A stretch of DNA of 64,000 nt. It comes from Zanthoxylum bungeanum. Lineage: Eukaryota > Streptophyta > Magnoliopsida > Sapindales > Rutaceae. The notes under the pieces were generated by a model, which was given only the letters and a program-made list of their open reading frames with translations, had not been told where the DNA came from and did not search any database. Within the stretch, counting starts at the first letter, position 1. Every line of letters begins with the position of its first letter. Where the stretch lies: assembly GCA_019454045.1 (NCBI GenBank), contig SKCR01023748.1, positions 185,869-249,868 of the forward strand, in the 5' to 3' direction. Positions 58,076 to 64,000 of the stretch are shown here, in pieces. Made by a program: the position numbers and the translations under genes.

Positions 58076-59744
58076 TGTTGGACAGTTATGACCATAGTGT
58101 CACTATTTGTACATATCATGGTGTTGTTGTACAAATTAACTATGTGACAAGGAGATTGCACTCTTATCATTTGTGATTCGATCACCTAGATGTATAGATG
58201 ATAGAAGGTCCCTATGATTAGTTCCTGGATTGATATGATATGAGACAGTATCAGTCCTCGAAGGATTAATCATTAAATATCCCTAGTCGTAGTATTATCG
58301 AGATTGGACATCGATAATGCGGAATAGACTAGTGCACGTTATGTGAGATCATAACGGCATAGTTCTCATATATTTGGGTATAGGATACTCATGCAAGTGT
58401 GATAGGAGGTTGTGTTTTACCGATGGTACAGAAAACAGCTTCGCTCTGGATAGACCCCTCGGAATTCCATTGGTAGTATGACTATGTGTCTATGGAAATC
58501 CGAAATTAGGGTAGGTGTGTTTGGTCTTAACCTGAGACTTGCATCGCTAATACTTGCGACAATCGGTATGCTTTAGTTTTGGTCGTCCAGGGCTTTAACA
58601 GGTTCTGTGTACGCCTCTGCTGGGTATATCGAGAATCGTAGTGTATTGGGTGTGATGTCAAGACGGAAGTATCACTCCTGTCATAGTGGAGATGATGTCA
58701 CATAGGATACGGTACTAGTGCTTTTAAGTACTGCAGTCATCGGGATATTATGACTAGGTCATGTATGTCCGATTATAGAGACTAGTTACCAGACATCCGA
58801 CATGTGCTTCGTACGGGGCAGACACATTCCAGCCCCAGGCCTAGCACATGACATTCGATACTAGATCGCAATACGCAATACTACGTATACTACGCCTGTC
58901 ATAGATTATATATTCCAGTAAGAATATTTCTGGAGAATTGGGTAGGCACGGTGCTTTGCTAGAAGCCAACCATGTCTTGTAAATCGGTAACCACGTGGTA
59001 CGAGGTACGCACGTATTCGGATAATCCAATGACCATATTTACTGCCAATATATCCAGGGATCTCTTGGGTCGCTTCCCAAAGATTCACCGATGACAGTTG
59101 ATTTAAATTAGAATTAATCTGGGATTAATTAAGAGAGAGAATTAATCTGGGATTAATTAAGATGGAGAAAATTAATCTGGGATTAATTGAGGTATTATTT
59201 AATCTGGGATTAAATGTGTTTGGAAGAGAGAGAACGCGATTAATTTGGAATTAATCGGTAGAATAAATTTAATAGTTAAATTTGATTTTTCTATTTAATT
59301 TATTCGTATGGGCTAAAATTAATATATCGGATATATTAATATGAATTGGATTTCATTACGAAATTAAAGTCGGACTTTAATATGAACGAACGAATTAATT
59401 TAGAATTAATTCGTAGACGACATTCGTAATATATTTGTGAGGCATCGTTATTTAATTAAACTAGATTTAATTATTTAGCGATGAGAATTCGTTTAATCGG
59501 ATTAAACGGATCCGAGCCACGGCAAATGTTCGTAGAGACATTTGAATTTTGAATTCAAATGTGGGGCCCACTTTAAATGTAGTAGTAGGGAGAGTGGTTG
59601 GCATTTATGCCATACCATCCACTTTCCAACCACCTTGGAATGGTTTTGGGAAAACCATTTACCCAACCACCTTGTTTAGGTGAAAAGGGTAAAAGGGATT
59701 TTACCAAAAGCCATCTCTCTCTCTCATTTGAATTTTACCAATCA
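58076..59744 (+). repeat. F4 5' LTR, 3'-truncated
   Basis: TGTTGGACAGTTATGACC start. Palindrome row at about 59106-59345, with three tandem ATTAATC-TGG-GATTAAT units and ATTTAATC-TGG-GATTAAAT at 59197-59215. It ends near 59744 and runs into leader-type sequence (ATTATATAATCGG), so the last few hundred bases with the GTGCTAGCAC box are gone. Confidence 0.82.
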
Positions 59745-62700
59745 TTTATGATGATTATATAATCGGATTATAGTAATCAATATATATTTGATTTTAACCA
59801 ATAAAATTGTAATAAGTTATATAGTTAGACTATAGTAATCATTATATTAGATTGTACCTGAAATCGTTGATTAAATAGTTGGACTATTAGAATCAAGATT
59901 AAATTGAAATATTAATGTTTAAAACATTATCCTTGGGAAAATGTGTTCAAACGACTTTAATTTTCAAATTGGGAATAAATTTCAGGATAGTCCTGAAACT
60001 AAGAAGTTACTTTATTTGATTGAATAACATCTTAGGCCTAAGCCCGGAGTTAAGCAAATAGTAGAGCATGATCTTTGGAAGATTCATGTGATGATAACTT
60101 TAATGTTTAATCCATTATGCTTGCCATAAAGACTCCTTAATTTCCTAATCAGAACTAAGGATTAGATCCTTAAAGTATGATGAAGAAATTGAAGGATCTT
60201 CATAGATCTATTCTTAGATCTTAGAAGTATTAAATTGCAATTAATAACTCTTGGAGAGTTAATGGCCATTCTTAAGGAGAAAAAGCCAAAGTTTACAATA
60301 AGGCAAGTAGCGCAAGGCGTATCTTACTTCAATATTCTAGAAGGCCAAGGCTTGGCCAAAGACTTCTGGAATGTGAAAAGGGCAAAGGCAAAATCATTAT
60401 AATCTTCTAGGAAGATAAAGGACATATCCCAAGATGTCTGCCTAAATTGTGGCAAATGGGGTCATTGAAGCATGACAGCCGTATGGACAAAGCAGACATG
60501 AAGGAATTGAAGACGAGCAAGGCTTTGACTTCAAATATGTTTGTCATAAATATGTTCACTACTAGTATTAAAATTGGATTTTAAATACTTAGTGTGATAC
60601 ATAAATATGCATTGATGTGCAGAATCTGCTGTGAGCAGGATACTGACTTCAGATGAGATTAATCTGCGAATCGGAAACGGGACGATAGTCGCTGTTTCAA
60701 CTGTAGATACCTAAGTTTAGGAACTACCATTTGGGTGTGTACTTAAATTAGTAAACTATTATATTGTAACTAGTTTGACTAGAAATATTATCTCTATATC
60801 GAGTATAACTCGTTGCGAGTATACCTTTATATTCTAGAACACTAAAGTGTTTTATTTTATAAAGATGATATTGAGATAAACATATTAGATGTGAATAACA
60901 ATATTTATATTTTGAATATAAGTAAATCTCAAACATATAATAGACAAACAAATAGCTCAAACTGATTTGATCAGATGAGACTTATTTATGGCAGTGTTGT
61001 CTGGGACACAATTAAACAAGACTCATATATCCACAATTTTGAAGAGTGGATACTAGGACAGATTTGATTCCACTCAAATAAAGTCTACGAATCTAGTTTA
61101 TTAGGTAAAGTACCTAAAATACCTTTTACTTGGTGACCGACCTGTTAGCCCTATTCATAGTGAAGCAAGTGGGCCCATGTCTAGCTAGGCTAGAGGTGGA
61201 TATGAATGTTTCGTGACCTTACGGATGTGGCATCGCGTTATGGTTATATGTTTCTTTTGAAACACAAATAAGAAACTTTTAGAGTTTCGACACGAAATAG
61301 ACGAACAGATCGGCTAAAGTATTAAAACATCACGGTTTGACCATGATGAAAATACTTAAGCAGTAAGTTTCTCATATACTTGAAAGAGTATAGTATTCTT
61401 TCAATGAGGACTCCTCCCGGAACACGTCAATTTGACGGTGTGTCCGAACGGAGAAACCAAATTTTGTTGGACATGATAAGGTTAATCATGAGTCGCTCTG
61501 AGCTACCATTTTCCTTCAAAGGATAAGCATTTAACAGCGCAATACTTATTTTGAATAAGGTTCCATGAAAATCTATTTGACAGATTTCATAATAGATATG
61601 AACAGGAAAGAAACTAGGTTTTCTCACTCCTGAAGATTTGAGATGCTGGACATATGTTTGGATGATACCAAACTAGAACCCAAATTGGATAAGTGCAAAT
61701 TGTAGGTTATCCTAGGGAAACCAAAGTATATTACTTATACAATTCACTTGAGAACAATGTAATTGTTGCTCACCATGCGGTTTTCCTAAGAGGAATACTG
61801 ATATGCAGTGTTAAGTGGGAGGATAGTAAATCTCGATGAAAAATCAGAGTTATACTGTTCAAGGCACCAAGTCCTTAATGGAACACAAACAGTTCATCAA
61901 GGATGAAACTGTACCAGTAATCTTCGAATACACAAGAACCGCGTAATTCGGAGAGAGTCGGAAAACAACCTGGGTATGGGTTTCTGATCTCACCTCATAA
62001 AGATGTCAATCTTATTGGGGAATACGAACTCACTACGTATGAGGAAGTGATACAAGGTATCAACTCCCTATCATGGAAAAGTGCCATGAGTCTGAAATGG
62101 ATTACATGTATATCAACTATGTTTGGACACTAGTTGTTGTACCGTAAGGCATTGTGCCTATTGTTTCTATATAAGTCTTCAAGGAAGACATATATGGAAG
62201 GCAACATACGAACGTACTAAGCTATGCTTATAGCGGAAAGGTATCGTTATCAACATTGTGTTGATTACAATGAAATCTTTTACCTGTTGCCACGTTAAAT
62301 CCATTTGGATAATGCTTGCTGATGCTGCATGTTTCATTCATGAAATATGGCAGCTGAACGTCAAAATCACTTTCCTTAAACGGAAACCTCTTTGGAGGAT
62401 GTTTACAACATCCTGGCGGTTTTTTCATACCAAAACTAGTAAACAAGGTTTGCAGGTTATTCGATCCATAGTGGGATTAAAGTAAGCATTACGTTCTTGG
62501 AACTAACGTTTTGATGTAATCATAATGGTGTATGACTTAATTCAAAACGAAATGATTCTTGTGTATATAAGGAGGTTAGTGGGAGCGCACTGACAATGAT
62601 GTCCTAATTAATGATGATATGTCATTTCTTGGAAATGATGTTCCCATATTACGATCGGTGAAAGCTTGGCTTTCATTAAAATCCTCTGTAGAATTCTTGG

Positions 62701-63398
62701 GAGTAACAACCTTTATTCTACGAATAAATATCTACTGAGTTAGATCTAGAGGTTATTGACACTCTGTGAGAACTCGTACATTGAAAAATATACGCAACCT
62801 GGTGTCTCATATTCTTTGAGCATATGGATTCACAAACAGGTCAATCCAAGTGATAGTCACTAGATTGATATTAAGAACATCCGTTAGTATCTTAGAGAAC
62901 TAAGGATGATGTCTTAATCTATGGAGAAGGAGAACTTGAAGTGACTGGGATCACAGCGGCAAGTTTCCTAACCGATAAAAATGACTTTAAGTCGCTAAAC
63001 GGTACTATACAGTTTGAATAACGATACAGTAAGCTAGAAATCTTCCAAGCAAGATGATGTTACCGAATAAACAACAAATGCGGGTTATTGCTGCTGCTGA
63101 GGCAGCAATAGAAGCCATTTGGGTCGACAATAAATCTAATTAGATTAGATATAGTTCTGTTAGTAGCTGAGCTAGGTGTCAGCACAAGCTAAAGAATTAA
63201 TGGTCTCATCAACAATCCAGATATATACTTCGACTATTCATCTAATTCGTTCGGATCATACATCCTGGCGATGTGATGATCGAATAAATTGCATTAGACG
63301 ATAATCATACAAATCCGCCGACGAAAATCTTTCCTCAGCAGTTTGAGCGAACCGTAGATAGTTCGGGGGTAAGACACTCGAGTGACTGGCTATAGGCC
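59745..63398 (+). pseudogene. F4 gag-pol remnant (copia), heavily decayed
   Basis: A short leader piece, then gag from about 59955, zinc knuckle remnant near 60440-60485, protease region 60600-60720, GAG-pre-integrase near 60990, integrase 61150-61800, RT 62260-62800 and RNase H 62830-63395. No domain is open. The gag deletion at about 60230-60246 and the integrase deletion near 61273-61290 match those of F1, and the integrase text around 61400 (CAATGAGGACTCCTCCC) repeats F1's altered sequence at 12675. Not functional. Confidence 0.85.
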
Positions 63399-63409
63399 AA
63401 GTGGGAGAT
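63399..63409 (+). other. F4 polypurine tract
   Basis: AAGTGGGAGAT directly before the 3' LTR. Confidence 0.85.
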
Positions 63410-64000
63410 TGTTTGACAGTTATGACCCATAGCGTCACTATTTGTACATATCATGGTGTTGTTGTACAAATTAACTATGTGACAAGGAGATTAAACTCTT
63501 ATCATTTGTGATTAGATCACCTAGATGTATAGATGATAGAAGGTCCCTATGATTAGTTCCTGGATTGAGATGATATGAGACAGTATCAGTCCTCGAAGGA
63601 TTAATCATTAAATATCCCTAGTCGTAGTATTATCGAGATTGGACATCGATAATACGGAATAGACTAGTATTATACTTGTGCGCGTTATGTGAGATCATAA
63701 CGGCATAGTTCTCATATATTTGGGTATAGGATACTCATGCACGTGTGATAGGAGGTTTTGTTTTACCGATGGTACAGAAAACAGCTTCGCTCTGGATAGA
63801 CCCCTCGGAATTCCATTGGTAGTATGACTATGTGTCTATGGAAGTCCGAAATCAGGGTAGGTGTATTTGGTCTTAACCTGAGACTTGCATCGCTAATACT
63901 TGCGACAATCGATATGCTTTAGTTTTGGTCGTCCAGGGCTTTAACAGGTTATGTGTACGCCTCTGCTGGGTATATCGAGAATCGTAGTGTATTGGGTGTG
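63410..64000 (+). repeat. F4 3' LTR, cut by window end
   Basis: TGTTTGACAGTTATGACCC start, very similar to 58076-58665. Only the first 591 bases are in the window. Confidence 0.87.

Larger units (their letters stand above)
58076..64000 (+). mobile_element. F4: forward family A copia element (runs past window end)
   Basis: 5' LTR 58076 to about 59744, decayed gag-pol about 59950-63398, polypurine tract, and 3' LTR from 63410 to the window edge. The LTR starts are very alike over the visible ~590 bases. The 5' LTR end, primer site and most of the leader are deleted. F4 shares F1's gag deletion and the integrase deletion seen in F1 and N1. The left flank GATCG (58071-58075) should reappear after the 3' LTR if this is a clean insertion. 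Confidence 0.85.

Overview
The window is repeat-packed flowering-plant nuclear heterochromatin. I see no host gene, tRNA, rRNA or CRISPR array; almost every base belongs to LTR retrotransposons inserted in one another. The lineage is read from Ty1/copia polyproteins (order PR-IN-RT-RNaseH, tRNA-iMet-type primer sites, TGTTGG...CCAACA LTR ends) and from decayed Ty3/gypsy pieces of plant Tat type. The species cannot be named from this window.

Two copia families dominate. Family A has ~2 kb LTRs starting TGTTGGACAATTATGACCC and a ~2.2 kb untranslated leader. Family B has 1.2-2.3 kb LTRs starting TGTTGGGATGTATGCCC.

Layout. 1-1968 is an A LTR sitting in the RNase H region of a B element (1969-3448). 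3449-4762 is a Ty3 integrase and tail remnant, and it resumes at 39417-39763. Between these lies F1, a forward A element (4763-39411, target duplication GGGGA on both sides). Its 5' LTR holds a reverse A LTR (R1). Its 3' LTR holds a reverse LTR (R2) that itself holds another (R3, duplication CGGAC), and then a whole reverse element N1 (19656-38509, duplication TATAC). N1 in turn carries reverse element N2 (25607-34742), the best-preserved element, with recognisable gag, protease, integrase, RT and RNase H broken only by small frameshifts. 39764-45316 is a reverse B element facing the left-hand one. 45317-52157 is a forward A element (F2) plus its LTR and the leader of a further element. 52158-54367 is a second Ty3/Tat-like remnant with a promoter-like and coding-like stretch on the antisense strand. 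54368-57225 is reverse A element N3. 57226-58075 is a partial A LTR interrupted by forward A element F4 (58076 to the window end).

How the parts relate. F1, F4 and N1 share the same internal deletions and broken frames although each was inserted separately. They look like a coding-defective sublineage moved by proteins supplied in trans, plausibly by N2-like elements that share its ends, primer site type and polypurine tract. Other structures no gene explains are a fixed-spacing leader repeat (TTGTTGGCCAAAGTCAAG), a row of three-base-loop palindromes in the LTRs with paired changes between copies, a cluster of self-insertions in one short LTR segment, and a 4 kb LTR inverted repeat.
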